Part shown: positions 9,273-18,980 of the stretch, piece after piece
Numbering within the stretch: position 1 is the first letter of the stretch
How the letters are laid out: every line of letters starts with the position of its first letter
From: Sporosarcina ureae
GTDB taxonomy: Bacteria; Bacillota; Bacilli; Bacillales_A; Planococcaceae
DNA length: 64,000 bases
Direction: 5' to 3'
Assembly: GCF_002109325.1 (NCBI RefSeq)
Contig: NZ_CP015348.1
Location: 1,522,501-1,586,500 of the forward strand
Program-made: the position numbers and the translations under genes
The notes under the pieces: generated by a model
What the model was told of the DNA's origin: nothing
What the model saw: only the letters and a program-made list of their open reading frames with translations
The model's database searches: none

Positions 9273-10316
9273 TTATTTCGATTCTGTTGCTGTCATCGAG
9301 TTTGCTACAGTAATCAATTCTTCCTTGCTTAACATATCCGATGCCACAAAGAACGCCATACCATTTGCTTCCCAGTGAATCGATTGTTCTGTCAATGCCG
9401 CCACTGCAAATCCTAGATCAACAGGATCACCTTCTATGGATACAGGCATTTCATTTAATGGCTTTTCAGCTGGTTCCTGAATAACGACATACTCCTTATC
9501 CCCACTGAATGTCATGATCACACGCTGCCCATTCTCAATCTCTACACTCTTCTCTTCTGACAGTGTTGTACCTTGTAGATTTGCAACTGGATAGTAGGTT
9601 TGTTGATTTGCCTTAGCTTGGTCTTCCCCATCACCTTCTGTTGCTTCTTCATCAGTATCCGCTTTGTCACCGTCCGCTTTCGGTTTATCCATTTTCACCT
9701 TATATTCAGCAACTTTATGCTCTACACCCAATGCAATTTTATCGAACTTAATGGAGATCTTTTCTTCACCATTTTCATCGTGAATCGTCACCTTGCTTGG
9801 CAACAATGTCTTTTTATCAATATGAATCTTCTGAGTTGGTAAAAGTGACTTATGATTATTGCGTGTAGCCGTTTCAAAGATATACTCTTTTTCCTTTTCT
9901 TCCATGACCGCTGCTTTGTCTGCCTTAATATCTTCAGCAAGGGTTCCGATTAAATATCCTTGACTGTTCTGGGCAGGCCAATCACTTTGAAACTTATACG
10001 TTTTGCCTAGTGATGGTGTAATGACGAATACACCTTCTTCGTTACGAACAATCATTTGTGACTCGCCATTACCCGATTGCGTCACATTTACTTTGTAAAA
10101 CTCCGGCTTGGTATGCCATACTTCTACATTGTACACCCGAGGTTCTGAACCTGTTTTGATTTCCATCGAGGCATTTAATTCATACCCTTTTGTTTCATTC
10201 CACTTATTGCTGAGCTTCTTCATGACATCTTCTTTGGAAGGCTTACCGCATCCTCCTAGTACCAACATAACTGCGACGACTGTTAATAACATAATCTTTT
10301 TCCGCATTCTTTTCAT
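9273..10316 (-). CDS. LolA/YdcC-like outer-membrane-carrier-type lipoprotein
   Basis: About 347 residues. A basic start, hydrophobic stretch and lipobox VLGGC mark a lipoprotein anchored outside the membrane. The body is rich in Lys/Glu/Asp and resembles Bacillus YdcC, which Pfam groups with LolA-type carriers (for example KPEFYKVNVTQSGNGE). A low-complexity acidic linker (KADGDKADTDEEATEGDGED) lies near residue 225. The function in Gram-positives is unknown. ATG 10316 is preferred (GGAG five bases upstream); ATG 10307 and TTG 10331 are alternatives. It sits between acpS and alr as in Bacillus. Confidence 0.85.
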   Translation of the reverse strand: MKRMRKKIMLLTVVAVMLVLGGCGKPSKEDVMKKLSNKWNETKGYELNASMEIKTGSEPRVYNVEVWHTKPEFYKVNVTQSGNGESQMIVRNEEGVFVITPSLGKTYKFQSDWPAQNSQGYLIGTLAEDIKADKAAVMEEKEKEYIFETATRNNHKSLLPTQKIHIDKKTLLPSKVTIHDENGEEKISIKFDKIALGVEHKVAEYKVKMDKPKADGDKADTDEEATEGDGEDQAKANQQTYYPVANLQGTTLSEEKSVEIENGQRVIMTFSGDKEYVVIQEPAEKPLNEMPVSIEGDPVDLGFAVAALTEQSIHWEANGMAFFVASDMLSKEELITVANSMTATESK

Positions 10317-10402
10317 CCTTTCTCCAATCAATTCGGGTAGCTTATCTTATGAGAGGGATGAATCGAATATGCGAGCTTGTTTTAATTTCTATTTGACTGT
10401 CT

Positions 10403-10759
10403 TCAGGATTCTATCAAAACCACTTGCGCCGCAGCTACTGTTTGAGTATGTGTAATGCTGACGAACCCTTGAGCTAGCTGTTTACGGAAGTACAATACAG
10501 GACGTCCGCTTGCTTCCGAAATGACTTCAATATCGAGAAAATTGCAATCTGTTCCGATTCCAGTGCCGCGAGCTTTGGAAAACGCTTCTTTCGCAGCAAA
10601 ACGACCTGCTAAGTATTCTATTTTTCGGTGACCACTTAAAGTTTCATACACGTGTAATTCCCTTTCAGATAGTATGCGCTCTCGAAACTTACTATTGCGA
10701 CCATCCAAACGAGCTACGCGATCCAATTCCACGATATCTAATCCAATTCCTTGAATCAA
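10403..10759 (-). CDS. acpS: Holo-[acyl-carrier-protein] synthase
   Basis: 118 residues from a TTG at 10759, chosen because AAGGAG lies nine bases upstream and homologues begin at this point. The Mg2+-binding motifs are GIGLDIVELDR and GRFAAKEAFSKARGTGIG. The end SITHTQTVAAAQVV is also typical. AcpS transfers 4'-phosphopantetheine from CoA to the acyl carrier protein, forming the active carrier for fatty acid synthesis. It is the first gene of the minus-strand run that leads to alr. Confidence 0.95.
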   Translation of the reverse strand: MIQGIGLDIVELDRVARLDGRNSKFRERILSERELHVYETLSGHRKIEYLAGRFAAKEAFSKARGTGIGTDCNFLDIEVISEASGRPVLYFRKQLAQGFVSITHTQTVAAAQVVLIES

Positions 10760-10796
10760 AATGAACAACTCCTTTCCCTTCAAGTTAAATACTATG

Positions 10797-10802
10797 TATA
10801 AT
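10797..10802 (+). promoter_or_regulatory. -10 element of the rhomboid gene promoter
   Basis: A perfect TATAAT lies 25 bases ahead of the rhomboid start codon. The -35 region is poor (TTTCCC at an 18-base spacing), so only the -10 is offered with some confidence. Confidence 0.5.
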
Positions 10803-10827
10803 CAGTAAAGAAGATTGAGGTGAAACC

Positions 10828-11433
10828 ATGTTTATACGAACAGAAAACTTTTCACAATATGTTCGCGCCTATCCCGTCGTGACATTTTTGTTAGCCTTGA
10901 ATATCGGGATATTTATCTATACACTGATTCCCGGCATTGGAGATCAACTCTTTTTACTCGGCTTGGGGGATAACTTCCTCATTGCGAATGGAGAGTATTG
11001 GCGCCTAATAACACCGATGTTTTTGCACGGCGGTTTCATGCACCTGTTATTTAACATGTTCTCGCTTTTCGTTTTCGGGCCAGAGCTTGAAAAGATTGCA
11101 GGGAAAGCACGTTTTATTACGGTGTATATGTTAGCCGGCTTGTTCGGAGATATCGCAACATACTTCGTGCAGCCTGCTGCTTATACCCATGTCGGTGCAA
11201 GTGGAGCGATTTTCGGTGTGTTCGGTGCGTTTGGTGCGCTTGTGTATTACACGAAGCATGCATTCCCGCAGTTGAGACAGGTTATTTTACCGATTATCGT
11301 CATTAGTATTGTGATGACATTTGTCGGGACGAACATTAACGTGACAGCGCATATTGCTGGGCTGATCACTGGCTTCCTGATTGGACTGAGCTTTTTCAAT
11401 CCGAAGAACATCGTCAGTTGGAGAAAAAAATAG
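10828..11433 (+). CDS. Rhomboid family intramembrane serine protease (YdcA-like)
   Basis: 201 residues with six predicted membrane helices. The catalytic dyad is visible: S125 in HVGASGAIFG and H176 in VTAHIAGLITG. The WRLITPMFLHGGFMHLLFNM segment supplies the conserved His/Asn of the oxyanion region. Such proteases cut membrane-spanning substrates within the bilayer; no substrate can be named from the sequence. GAGGTG precedes the ATG. It is divergent from acpS and convergent with ydbT. Confidence 0.93.
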   Translation: MFIRTENFSQYVRAYPVVTFLLALNIGIFIYTLIPGIGDQLFLLGLGDNFLIANGEYWRLITPMFLHGGFMHLLFNMFSLFVFGPELEKIAGKARFITVYMLAGLFGDIATYFVQPAAYTHVGASGAIFGVFGAFGALVYYTKHAFPQLRQVILPIIVISIVMTFVGTNINVTAHIAGLITGFLIGLSFFNPKNIVSWRKK

Positions 11434-11441
11434 TGTGATGC

Positions 11442-11476
11442 AAAGTCAGATAAGGGATAGTCCTTGTCTGGCTTTT
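11442..11476 (+). terminator. Terminator of the rhomboid gene
   Basis: GTCAGATAAGG pairs with CCTTGTCTGGC (two G-T pairs) and is followed by TTTTT, directly after the rhomboid stop codon. Confidence 0.8.
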
Positions 11477-11497
11477 TGCATTGAAACAGAGAATTTT

Positions 11498-11588
11498 ACA
11501 CATGTGTTGGGGTGGGGATTTGCGTTCTAGACGGACGCGTTATGGAGGGTCCGCAATGAAAATCCCCTATCTAACACCAATGCCAGCC
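11498..11588. repeat. Palindromic dispersed repeat, family 2, copy i
   Basis: The two arms GTGTTGGGGTGGGGATTTGCG and, inverted, GTGTTAGATAGGGGATTTTC make a long imperfect hairpin in the gap between two convergent genes. The core TTTGCGTTCTAGACGGACG recurs in altered form near 45490. A third partial arm is at 24103-24130. Confidence 0.65.
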
Positions 11589-11612
11589 TTTCTAATTTCA
11601 TTAAGCCACAAA

Positions 11613-11638
11613 AGCCAGACAGGTTTAGTTGTCTGGCT
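11613..11638 (-). terminator. Terminator of ydbS-ydbT
   Basis: AGCCAGACA and TGTCTGGCT form a 9-bp stem, followed by TTTTG on the minus strand. The ydbT stop codon lies in the loop. Confidence 0.7.
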
Positions 11639-13067
11639 CTGTTTGTGTTTCTGGAATTTCTGGATGATATTCATACCAAGACAGGAACTTTTCCGCATCT
11701 TCCTGTGGCATGTGGCGAATCGCTGGAGCGTCGAGTGTCATGCCAGATTTGACATTGGCAGTGATGGTTGCGACTCTTTTTCTCCGGTGGAAATAGTTCT
11801 GATCTACTTCCATCGACTGAATACGATTCTTCTCAGTGAACACCGTCTGCCGACTGATTGCGCGGAAACGCATCGTCAATTGCTTTGGCAAGATCGTGTA
11901 TGCAGCTGTATTGTATTGCCAAATGCCAAGCAATCCAACTAGCGGTAAGAGCAACAATGTCAGCAAGCCATACGGGAAAAAGTTATACGAGACAATCGCT
12001 ATTGGAATCAATGTCACGAGTAACTTAAAACGGTAATAAAAACGCTTACCCCTGCTTCCGATTTTCTCTTTTGGCTCACTAAAGTCTATATTTGGAAACA
12101 GCTCCTGCAACGGTTCTATAATGCGTTTTCGTTTTGCTAAAGGAAAAAGTTTGATTCGTGAACCTTCCCCTACTCCTCCCGCACTGTTGATAATGACCGC
12201 CCCATAGCCGAATAGTTGGCGTAAAGGATTTTCAGCTATAGTAATATTTTGTACACGTTTCAACGGAACAGTTACTCGTTTCTTCTCAAGCAACCCTCTC
12301 GTTATGATTAGATCATCTTTCTCAAGCATGACTTTGAAATCATAATTCGCAAGGAATGTCATCGCAACGGATAGTAGCCAAACGATCAGAAAACCGAGTA
12401 CTATTAAAATCGTGATGACGAAGACGCCAATACGGATGAACGATTCTAACTCTCCAAACAACCAGTCGTACGGTATAAGTTCTTCGATTTGTGATAAAAA
12501 CACGAGAGCACCGGATAAAATAACCCCAATGCCCCCTGACGTTGTCGCAAGCATGAGCAAGTCGCCTGTCGTCATAGAGAAAATCACGGGTGCTGGTTGA
12601 TGCACAGTTTGAATTTCACGTTCAATCTGTTCGGCTGCCTCTTTCGTGATCGCAGTCAATTCCGCTTCAGCATCTTTACCGGAAGAAGACCCCGCCGTTT
12701 CGATTTTAACCTTTACTAATTGAAATGGACGGTGAAAAATACCTTCTGTGTAATCTAAGCTTTGAATGCGGTCAAAAGGGATATAACGCTTTTTCCTGAC
12801 AAACAAACCCGATACGATGCGCAGTTCTTGGTCCTCGAACCAATAGTCGAAGCGACGCCATTTCACAATACCTGATACGAGCGTAAATACGATTAATACA
12901 CCGAATAGGAGTAACGTCCAATATTGGATATACCAAGGCGCTGTACTTTCTCCTTTGAAGCCATTCACAAAGACTAAAATAATGAATGGACCAATTAAAT
13001 CTTTCAGTGTTTTCGCAGTCTCGACGACAGCTGTGATCCAATGAAGTTTATAGCGTTGTTCAGACAT
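11625..13067 (-). CDS. ydbT: YdbT-like membrane protein with bacterial PH (bPH2) domains
   Basis: About 480 residues from ATG 13067, placed by AAGGGTGG nine bases upstream; the start lies just inside the end of ydbS. Membrane pairs alternate with bPH2 modules, for example RIVSGLFVRKKRYIPFDRIQ, LIITRGLLEKKRVTVPLKRV and AISRQTVFTEKNRIQSMEV. The protein is paired with ydbS as in Bacillus, where the pair contributes to resistance to certain bacteriocins. The biochemical activity is unknown. Confidence 0.9.
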   Translation of the reverse strand: MSEQRYKLHWITAVVETAKTLKDLIGPFIILVFVNGFKGESTAPWYIQYWTLLLFGVLIVFTLVSGIVKWRRFDYWFEDQELRIVSGLFVRKKRYIPFDRIQSLDYTEGIFHRPFQLVKVKIETAGSSSGKDAEAELTAITKEAAEQIEREIQTVHQPAPVIFSMTTGDLLMLATTSGGIGVILSGALVFLSQIEELIPYDWLFGELESFIRIGVFVITILIVLGFLIVWLLSVAMTFLANYDFKVMLEKDDLIITRGLLEKKRVTVPLKRVQNITIAENPLRQLFGYGAVIINSAGGVGEGSRIKLFPLAKRKRIIEPLQELFPNIDFSEPKEKIGSRGKRFYYRFKLLVTLIPIAIVSYNFFPYGLLTLLLLPLVGLLGIWQYNTAAYTILPKQLTMRFRAISRQTVFTEKNRIQSMEVDQNYFHRRKRVATITANVKSGMTLDAPAIRHMPQEDAEKFLSWYEYHPEIPETQTEPDN

Positions 13068-13539
13068 CGTCTTTCGCCACCCTTGCAAACGTCGATATCC
13101 GATTGCGCAGTTCATCCGCCTCTTCCGTTACCAATGCAGGAATGGAATGATTTGTTGCTGCAGTAGAAATCGTGATGGACGCTAGACCATATTTGCGTAG
13201 AATTGGCCCTTCTGCTGTATCCACGTGCTGAACACGCACCATCGGTATAAGCGTGCGATTGACGATGAATAAACCGTGTTGTAGCTCTATCTCCGCTTCA
13301 CGCACTTCGTAACGCCAGCGTTGCCAACGTATTTTCGGAAATAAATAAATTGATAAAAATGCATATAATAGTACGACTACAGAAACGACAATCATAATCC
13401 AAACGGGCCAATCAAAAAAATACGATAAAAAACCAACGCCGACTGCGATTACCAGTATAATAACACTTTGAATCGTTCCATATAATCTCCATACCGTTAA
13501 CCCTTTTCTGGAGATTTGATTTGAAGGTTGTTGCCTCAC
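13060..13539 (-). CDS. ydbS: YdbS-like membrane protein with a single bPH2 domain
   Basis: 159 residues from GTG 13539, the same length as Bacillus subtilis YdbS. AGAGGTGG stands five bases upstream; the in-frame GTG at 13548 overlaps that site and is less likely. Two membrane helices (residues 20-65) precede a PH module, EAEIELQHGLFIVNRTLIPM then VRVQHVDTAEGPILRKYGLA. The ORF overlaps the start of ydbT, so the two are probably made together and act together. Confidence 0.9.
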   Translation of the reverse strand: MRQQPSNQISRKGLTVWRLYGTIQSVIILVIAVGVGFLSYFFDWPVWIMIVVSVVVLLYAFLSIYLFPKIRWQRWRYEVREAEIELQHGLFIVNRTLIPMVRVQHVDTAEGPILRKYGLASITISTAATNHSIPALVTEEADELRNRISTFARVAKDDV

Positions 13540-13625
13540 TAGATCCACCTCTTTTCGAATACCTACACATACATACGTAACAACATGAAAAATGTTTCAT
13601 TTAATCGATCATATCATATTCACGA

Positions 13626-13660
13626 CAAAAAAATCCGGGCTGCTATAATGCAGGCCCGGA
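13626..13660 (-). terminator. Terminator of cshA
   Basis: On the minus strand ATCCGGGC and GCCCGGAT pair around a short inner stem and are followed by seven T residues. It lies just past the cshA stop. Confidence 0.85.
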
Positions 13661-13672
13661 TTTTGTCTATTC

Positions 13673-15187
13673 TTATCTTTCTGAACGATTACTGCTGCTG
13701 CTGCGTCTTGATGCGCCATCTCTTCTTGCGCCATCACGAGGCCCACTGCCACGTCTATTAGATCCGCCAGCTGAACCACCGCTTCTGCCACGTCCGCCTT
13801 GTGAACGTCCGCCGCCGCTACGATTGCCGCCTTTATAACCGCCACCTGAACGTGAAGAACCACGTGAAGGTAATGGACGCTCTTCAGAAATACTAACAGG
13901 CGTCTCATCAACGTCTTTAGTCAATGACTTAAGAGCAGCTGACAAAATTTCTTTTGCATCATATTTCTCAAGCAACTGTGCTGCTAATCCAGCATAATCT
14001 TCTGAATTGTGCTGATTGATTGTTTCTTCCAATGCTTCCACAGCATTTTTCTTCTGTTCAAGCAAAGCCTCATCAGAAGTTGGTGGACGTAAAGGAGTCA
14101 TACGCTTCTTAGTCGTTTCCTCAACGATGCGAAGGTAACCCATTTCACGTGGCGTTACGAATGTAACTGCAACTCCACTTTTACCAGCACGGCCTGTACG
14201 ACCGATACGGTGAACATAGCTTTCTGGGTCTTGTGGAATATCAAAGTTGTACACGTGTGTTACACCTGAGATGTCTAATCCACGTGCAGCTACGTCTGTC
14301 GCTACAAGTACATCGATTTTATTGTCTTTGAACTGACGCAAAACTGACATACGTTTCGCTTGTGTCAAGTCACCGTGGATTCCTTCGGCAATATAGCCGC
14401 GAATACTTAGTGCATGAGCCAACTCATCTACCCGGCGCTTTGTGCGTCCGAATACGATAGCCAATTCAGGTTGTTGAACGTTCAACAATCTTGATAACAC
14501 ATCAAATTTCTCACGTTCATGAGACTTTACGAAGAACTGTTCAATGTTCTCAACAGTCATTTCTTTTGATTTGATTTTAACCATTTCTGGGTTTTTCATG
14601 AAAGTTTCTGCAATTTTACGGATCGGAGCTGGCATAGTTGCTGAGAATAGCAACGTCTGACGCTCAGCCGGTACGCTTGCAAGAATTGTATTGATATCTT
14701 CGATGAATCCCATGTTCAACATTTCATCTGCTTCATCCAAAACAAGTGTTTGAACGTGATCAAGCTTCAATGTTTTACGGTTAATATGGTCCAAAATACG
14801 TCCCGGTGTACCGACTACGATATTTGGATTATTACGAAGTGCACGGATTTGACGCCCGATTTCCTGTCCGCCATAAACGGAAAGTACTTTCGCACGGCTG
14901 CCGTAGCCTACTTTGTAAATTTCTTCGGATACTTGGATTGCCAATTCACGTGTTGGTGCGATGACCAAAGCCTGAACTGCAGTGCTTTTAGGATCCAATT
15001 TCTCAATGATTGGAATACCGAATGCTGCCGTTTTACCAGTGCCTGTTTGTGCTTGCCCGATTACGTCGCGGCCTTCCATACCAAAAGTGATCGTTCCCTC
15101 TTGGATTGGTGTTGCCTCTTCAAACCCCATGCGTAGCAAAGCGTTTTGTGTTGTTTCACTAATGTTCAATTCTGAAAACTTCGTCAA
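13673..15187 (-). CDS. cshA: DEAD-box RNA helicase CshA
   Basis: About 504 residues from TTG 15187 ([18 protein letters not shown]). Helicase motifs appear in order: Q motif [12 protein letters not shown], motif [13 protein letters not shown], motif Ia PTRELAIQ, motif [11 protein letters not shown], motif III LFSATMP, motif [10 protein letters not shown] and motif [16 protein letters not shown] CshA-type dimerisation region follows, and the tail is an Arg/Gly/Ser-rich RNA-binding extension after residue 440. It unwinds structured RNA and, in Bacillus, works with the RNA degradosome and ribosome assembly, especially in the cold. AAAGGAG lies ten bases upstream; the TTG at 15196 is too close to it. 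Confidence 0.95.
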   Translation of the reverse strand: MTKFSELNISETTQNALLRMGFEEATPIQEGTITFGMEGRDVIGQAQTGTGKTAAFGIPIIEKLDPKSTAVQALVIAPTRELAIQVSEEIYKVGYGSRAKVLSVYGGQEIGRQIRALRNNPNIVVGTPGRILDHINRKTLKLDHVQTLVLDEADEMLNMGFIEDINTILASVPAERQTLLFSATMPAPIRKIAETFMKNPEMVKIKSKEMTVENIEQFFVKSHEREKFDVLSRLLNVQQPELAIVFGRTKRRVDELAHALSIRGYIAEGIHGDLTQAKRMSVLRQFKDNKIDVLVATDVAARGLDISGVTHVYNFDIPQDPESYVHRIGRTGRAGKSGVAVTFVTPREMGYLRIVEETTKKRMTPLRPPTSDEALLEQKKNAVEALEETINQHNSEDYAGLAAQLLEKYDAKEILSAALKSLTKDVDETPVSISEERPLPSRGSSRSGGGYKGGNRSGGGRSQGGRGRSGGSAGGSNRRGSGPRDGARRDGASRRSSSSNRSER

Positions 15188-15314
15188 AATATTCAATCTC
15201 CTTTATTTCTCCATTTGACAATTGGTTACATCTGCAAATGAAAGCGCGGCAAATTCGAGCCATGTACTTTGAAAGTTGGGAGCGTTTCCGATATATCCAT
15301 CTCTGGTTTATAAA

Positions 15315-15337
15315 AAGAATCTTCTAGAAGGATTCTT
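15315..15337 (-). terminator. Terminator after the small ORF and hydrolase
   Basis: AAGAATC and GATTCTT form a 7-bp stem with CTTCTAGAA as loop, and TTTAT follows on the minus strand. It overlaps the stop codon of the small ORF at 15324. Confidence 0.6.
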
Positions 15338-15554
15338 GTGGGTGCAGAGGGGTCATATCAATTACACCTATCGTAATTGCGTCCAGATTTTTATACAGCA
15401 CAATGTAAAACCCGTGACATACAAGGAAAGCTCGGTCCTTGCCGAGCGGTGAAAACAGCAAATCATTGCTAGTCTGCCTACTAATCACCGTTTTATTCAA
15501 AAAAAAGTACTCTCCGTGTAGTATAACGGAAGAGTGCCGTGTAAATGTATCCAA
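15324..15554 (-). CDS. Small hypothetical protein, 76 residues
   Basis: A 76-residue ORF from TTG 15554 with a protein-like composition: aromatic and hydrophobic, no long low-complexity tract, ending in IDMTPLHPQESF. I do not recognise the family. AAAGG lies only two bases before the TTG, and an upstream in-frame stop excludes a longer form, so initiation is uncertain. In its favour, it follows the hydrolase gene by 63 bases on the same strand, and a hairpin with a T tract overlaps its stop codon. The rest of 15188-15617 shows no further gene. Confidence 0.5.
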   Translation of the reverse strand: MDTFTRHSSVILHGEYFFLNKTVISRQTSNDLLFSPLGKDRAFLVCHGFYIVLYKNLDAITIGVIDMTPLHPQESF

Positions 15555-15617
15555 TTCCTTTCATCATTCTACCATGGCTTACACAAGACTGCAACGAATC
15601 CGCTTAAGTTCCATTAA

Positions 15618-16310
15618 TCAGTCTTCGCCCATGAACTTCAGTACTTTTGGAAACCACACATGGCGGTCTTCGCTATAACAAATATGGTGTTTGCCATGTT
15701 CAGAATAAATCAGATGTTTTTCTTTTGATCCGAGCTGTTCGTACAGTAAATCTGCTGTGACTGCAGGAACGATACCATCTTGCTTCCCTTGCACGATACA
15801 AACAGGCGTTTCGACTTGATGGTGATACGGCCGCACTACGCGTACTACGCGCAAAAACTCTAACGCCACACGCACTGGGGTATTTGTCAGCTTATAGTTA
15901 TACAGATGATAGAACGAGTCAGGAGGAAAATCCCTATGTCTTAAGGAACTTATCATGATTCTAGCGTCCTCCAATAAAATACGCGGACTAATATATTTTG
16001 CCGCAGCACTTAATAGCACAAGTTTTTTTATAGGATAGCGCAGAGCCAAATACATAGCGATCAAACCGCCCATGGAGAAGCCAACGACTATGACGTCATC
16101 CACTTCTTTTTGCAGCCTTCTTAATTCTAATTCTGCGACCATCATCCATGACTTGGCTGAGCCTTTCTGGATACCCCGGTCCATTTCATGCCCGGGTAAA
16201 ACCGGCACTACTACTTTCCAATCGGTATGATTCTGTAGAAACCTTTTGAACGGAGCGACTTCAAAAGGACCGCCCGTGAATCCGTGAACGATGAGAACAC
16301 CTGTCGTCAC
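15618..16310 (-). CDS. Alpha/beta hydrolase (carboxylesterase/lipase-like)
   Basis: 230 residues. The nucleophile elbow is VGFSMGGL with S79; acid and base are probably D176 (GKQDGIVP) and a His near 206 (GKHHICYSEDRH). The oxyanion-hole motif is VHGFTGGP at the N-terminus. The fold resembles Est30-type carboxylesterases; the substrate cannot be told. It starts with GTG overlapping the murF stop by four bases (GTGA), so it is translated with murF. In Bacillus subtilis murF is followed directly by cshA, so this gene and the small ORF are an insertion relative to that order. Confidence 0.88.
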   Translation of the reverse strand: MTTGVLIVHGFTGGPFEVAPFKRFLQNHTDWKVVVPVLPGHEMDRGIQKGSAKSWMMVAELELRRLQKEVDDVIVVGFSMGGLIAMYLALRYPIKKLVLLSAAAKYISPRILLEDARIMISSLRHRDFPPDSFYHLYNYKLTNTPVRVALEFLRVVRVVRPYHHQVETPVCIVQGKQDGIVPAVTADLLYEQLGSKEKHLIYSEHGKHHICYSEDRHVWFPKVLKFMGED

Positions 16311-17677
16311 AACTGTTCCTCTGTAAGCATCGCGATGATTCGTTCTAACTTCATTCCTCTAGATCCTTTAAACAGTACTACTGTCTGCTCTGTTAGTTTC
16401 GGGCGCAATGCCTCCGCCAGCAAGTCCGTATCATTCGCTGTCCACATGACTTCTCCCGGATAATCCGTCAATTGATCAGCCAACCACTTCATGCGTGATC
16501 CAAAGAGCGCAATTCCCTTCACGTTCATTTTCTTTAAATCCTCCGCCAGTCCTTCATGATAGTGCCGTTCATCGGTGCCAAGCTCCAACATATCGCCAAG
16601 GACGAGCCATTTGTCTTCTTTGACGGACGTTTCATCTATAAAACGGAATGCCGCACGCATAGAAGTTGGCGCTGCGTTATAAGCATCATTAATAAGTAAT
16701 GATCCGTTTTTTCCCACCATTGGTTGCATGCGCATATCCGTTAACAACGTTCCACTTAGTGACTCTTCGATTTGTTTTTCGCTTAGCCCCAACTCTTTTG
16801 CGATCATGATCGCGGCCAGTGCGTTTTTCACTTGATGGGAACCGTAAACAGGAATCGTAAACTGACCTTCAAGTTTACCCGTCACAGTGAATGAACTGCC
16901 TTTATCGGTAGATAAAATATGTTGCGCAGTCAAATCTGCTTGTTCATAGCCGAATGACACACTATAGAAATCCGGTTGCTGGCGTACTAGCTCTTGCAGC
17001 AATGGTTCGTCACCGTCGTACAATAGCATGCCGCCACTCGTCAAACCGTCGGTAATTTCAAACTTTGCTTTGGCAATCCCTTCACGAGAACCAAGATCTT
17101 GCATATGCGCCTCACCAATATTTGTTATGACAGCAAACTGCGGTTTAGCAAGTGTTGACAAGAAAGAGATTTCTCCAAAGCCACTCATCCCCATTTCAAG
17201 AATGGCAACTTCTGTGTCGTCTTCAATAGATAATAATGTTAACGGCAAGCCAAGCTCATTATTGAAGTTGCCTTCCGTCTTTTTCACTTTGCGATAAGGT
17301 GATAATACTCCGGCAATCAGATCTTTTGTCGACGTTTTACCATTCGATCCGGTTACTCCGATGACAGTACACGTCAATTCACTTCGGTAGCTACGGGCCA
17401 TTTGCTGTAATGCGAGCTCTGAATCCTCGACGAACAACAGTGGTATATCTGCGGGCGGATTCGGTTCATCTTTCAGCCATAGTGCTGCGATTGCACCTTT
17501 CTCAATCGCCCCTTTGACGTATTGATGGCCATTTACTTGTTCCCCTCTAAAAGGGATGAACAAATCCCCTGCTTGCACATTCCGTGAATCGATGCAGACG
17601 CCTGTCACTTGTTGCGCTGCGATATGCTGTCCTTCTGCTTGAAGCCATTGCTGGATCGTTGATAGATTTCGTTTCAC
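16307..17677 (-). CDS. murF: UDP-N-acetylmuramoyl-tripeptide--D-alanyl-D-alanine ligase
   Basis: 456 residues. The ATP loop is VIGVTGSNGKTSTKDLI, followed by the Mur ligase motifs TEGNFNNELGLPLT and LEMGMSGFGEI, and the C-terminal LVLGDMLELGTDERHYHEG. MurF adds D-Ala-D-Ala to the UDP-MurNAc-tripeptide in the cytoplasm. It starts with GTG after GGAGGAAGTATC. The ddl gene, which makes its dipeptide substrate, lies 14 bases upstream, and a hydrolase overlaps its end. Confidence 0.97.
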   Translation of the reverse strand: MKRNLSTIQQWLQAEGQHIAAQQVTGVCIDSRNVQAGDLFIPFRGEQVNGHQYVKGAIEKGAIAALWLKDEPNPPADIPLLFVEDSELALQQMARSYRSELTCTVIGVTGSNGKTSTKDLIAGVLSPYRKVKKTEGNFNNELGLPLTLLSIEDDTEVAILEMGMSGFGEISFLSTLAKPQFAVITNIGEAHMQDLGSREGIAKAKFEITDGLTSGGMLLYDGDEPLLQELVRQQPDFYSVSFGYEQADLTAQHILSTDKGSSFTVTGKLEGQFTIPVYGSHQVKNALAAIMIAKELGLSEKQIEESLSGTLLTDMRMQPMVGKNGSLLINDAYNAAPTSMRAAFRFIDETSVKEDKWLVLGDMLELGTDERHYHEGLAEDLKKMNVKGIALFGSRMKWLADQLTDYPGEVMWTANDTDLLAEALRPKLTEQTVVLFKGSRGMKLERIIAMLTEEQL

Positions 17678-17691
17678 GATACTTCCTCCAC

Positions 17692-18753
17692 TCAGTCCAT
17701 TGTATATTGTAGTTGTTGCTTTTCTATATGACGTTCTACTGCCAGTTCAATTAGCTGATCGATTAATTCAGGATAGGTCAATCCGGATTTTTGCCACAGC
17801 AATGGGAACATACTAGTTGGCGTGAAGCCTGGTAATGTATTCACTTCATTGATCAATACTTCATCGTCTGCTGTGACGAAAAAGTCTGCGCGTACGAGCC
17901 CTGAACAGTCGAGAACTTTAAATGCACGGATCGCCATATCGTTCATATGCTCTGCGACAGTATCTGGCACTTCAGCGGGAATCGATAACTCTGTGCTTTG
18001 ATCTTTGTATTTGGCTTCATAATCGTAAAAGTCAGCAACTGGACGAATTTCTCCTGCAATCGACACTTTAGGTTGATCGTTTCCAAGGACTGCCATTTCG
18101 ATTTCACGTGCCACGATGCCTTGCTCAACGATAATTTTGCGATCGAACTTCAACGCTAACTCAATTGCTGTTTTAAGCGATTCACGATCGTCTGCTTTAC
18201 TGATTCCGACACTCGATCCAAGGTTAGCCGGTTTGACGAACATCGGATACGATAGTTCTTGTTCCGCCTGATCTAATAATTGCTCAGCGTGTTCTTTCCA
18301 CGCACTACGTATAAAGTGGACATATGCAACTTGCGCTAATCCGGCTTGAGCAAATAATTGTTTCATTACAACTTTATCCATGCCCGCTGAAGAAGCAAGC
18401 ACCCCATTACCCGCGTATGGGATGTTTAAAACTTCAAATAATCCTTGTACGGTTCCGTCTTCCCCATTTGTTCCGTGAAGAAGTGGCAAAATAACGTCGG
18501 GCATATCTCCTTGTAAAAAGCTACTGATGTCATCCGACTTCGGTTGTTCACTTTTTAGACGTAATGTCTCGATCTCCGACACAGGTCCAGTCAACGGTTC
18601 ACCCTTCAGCCACTCACCTTGCATCGTAATATAGATGGGTAACACTTCATACTTATCTAAATCAAGCGCTTGTGTAACCGCGCGCGCTGTGGATAGTGAC
18701 ACTTCATGCTCTGCGGATTTCCCGCCATATACTAAACCTAATCGTCTTTTCAT
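17692..18753 (-). CDS. ddl: D-alanine--D-alanine ligase
   Basis: 353 residues from ATG 18753, which has GAGGAG five bases upstream and begins the conserved [22 protein letters not shown]-grasp motifs include [24 protein letters not shown] and [16 protein letters not shown]. It joins two D-alanines into the dipeptide used by MurF. The track-length ORF reaches 18810, but the added residues have no ribosome binding site and no family support. Confidence 0.97.
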   Translation of the reverse strand: MKRRLGLVYGGKSAEHEVSLSTARAVTQALDLDKYEVLPIYITMQGEWLKGEPLTGPVSEIETLRLKSEQPKSDDISSFLQGDMPDVILPLLHGTNGEDGTVQGLFEVLNIPYAGNGVLASSAGMDKVVMKQLFAQAGLAQVAYVHFIRSAWKEHAEQLLDQAEQELSYPMFVKPANLGSSVGISKADDRESLKTAIELALKFDRKIIVEQGIVAREIEMAVLGNDQPKVSIAGEIRPVADFYDYEAKYKDQSTELSIPAEVPDTVAEHMNDMAIRAFKVLDCSGLVRADFFVTADDEVLINEVNTLPGFTPTSMFPLLWQKSGLTYPELIDQLIELAVERHIEKQQLQYTMD

Positions 18754-18925
18754 GTAATCTCCTCGCATTCCGTAGTTTTCATTCATACAGTTTACCATGA
18801 ACGGAGCCAATTCATGAATGAAAAGCCAACGTTCTTCATTCTTTTTACTTCTTTTTACTTCTAATAGAAACCAATCATTTCACAACTCGTCTAGTAATGG
18901 GTGTACTTCTTAAAAAGTTTTGCGA

Positions 18926-18931
18926 TATAAT
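18926..18931 (+). promoter_or_regulatory. -10 element upstream of rodA
   Basis: TATAAT lies 49 bases before the rodA start codon in the ddl/rodA divergent gap. No good -35 was found (GTACTT at a 17-base spacing). Confidence 0.45.
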
Positions 18932-18980
18932 AGGTGATTATAGTAAGAGAATACTAGCTTAAGAAAAGGTGAGTTCATAA

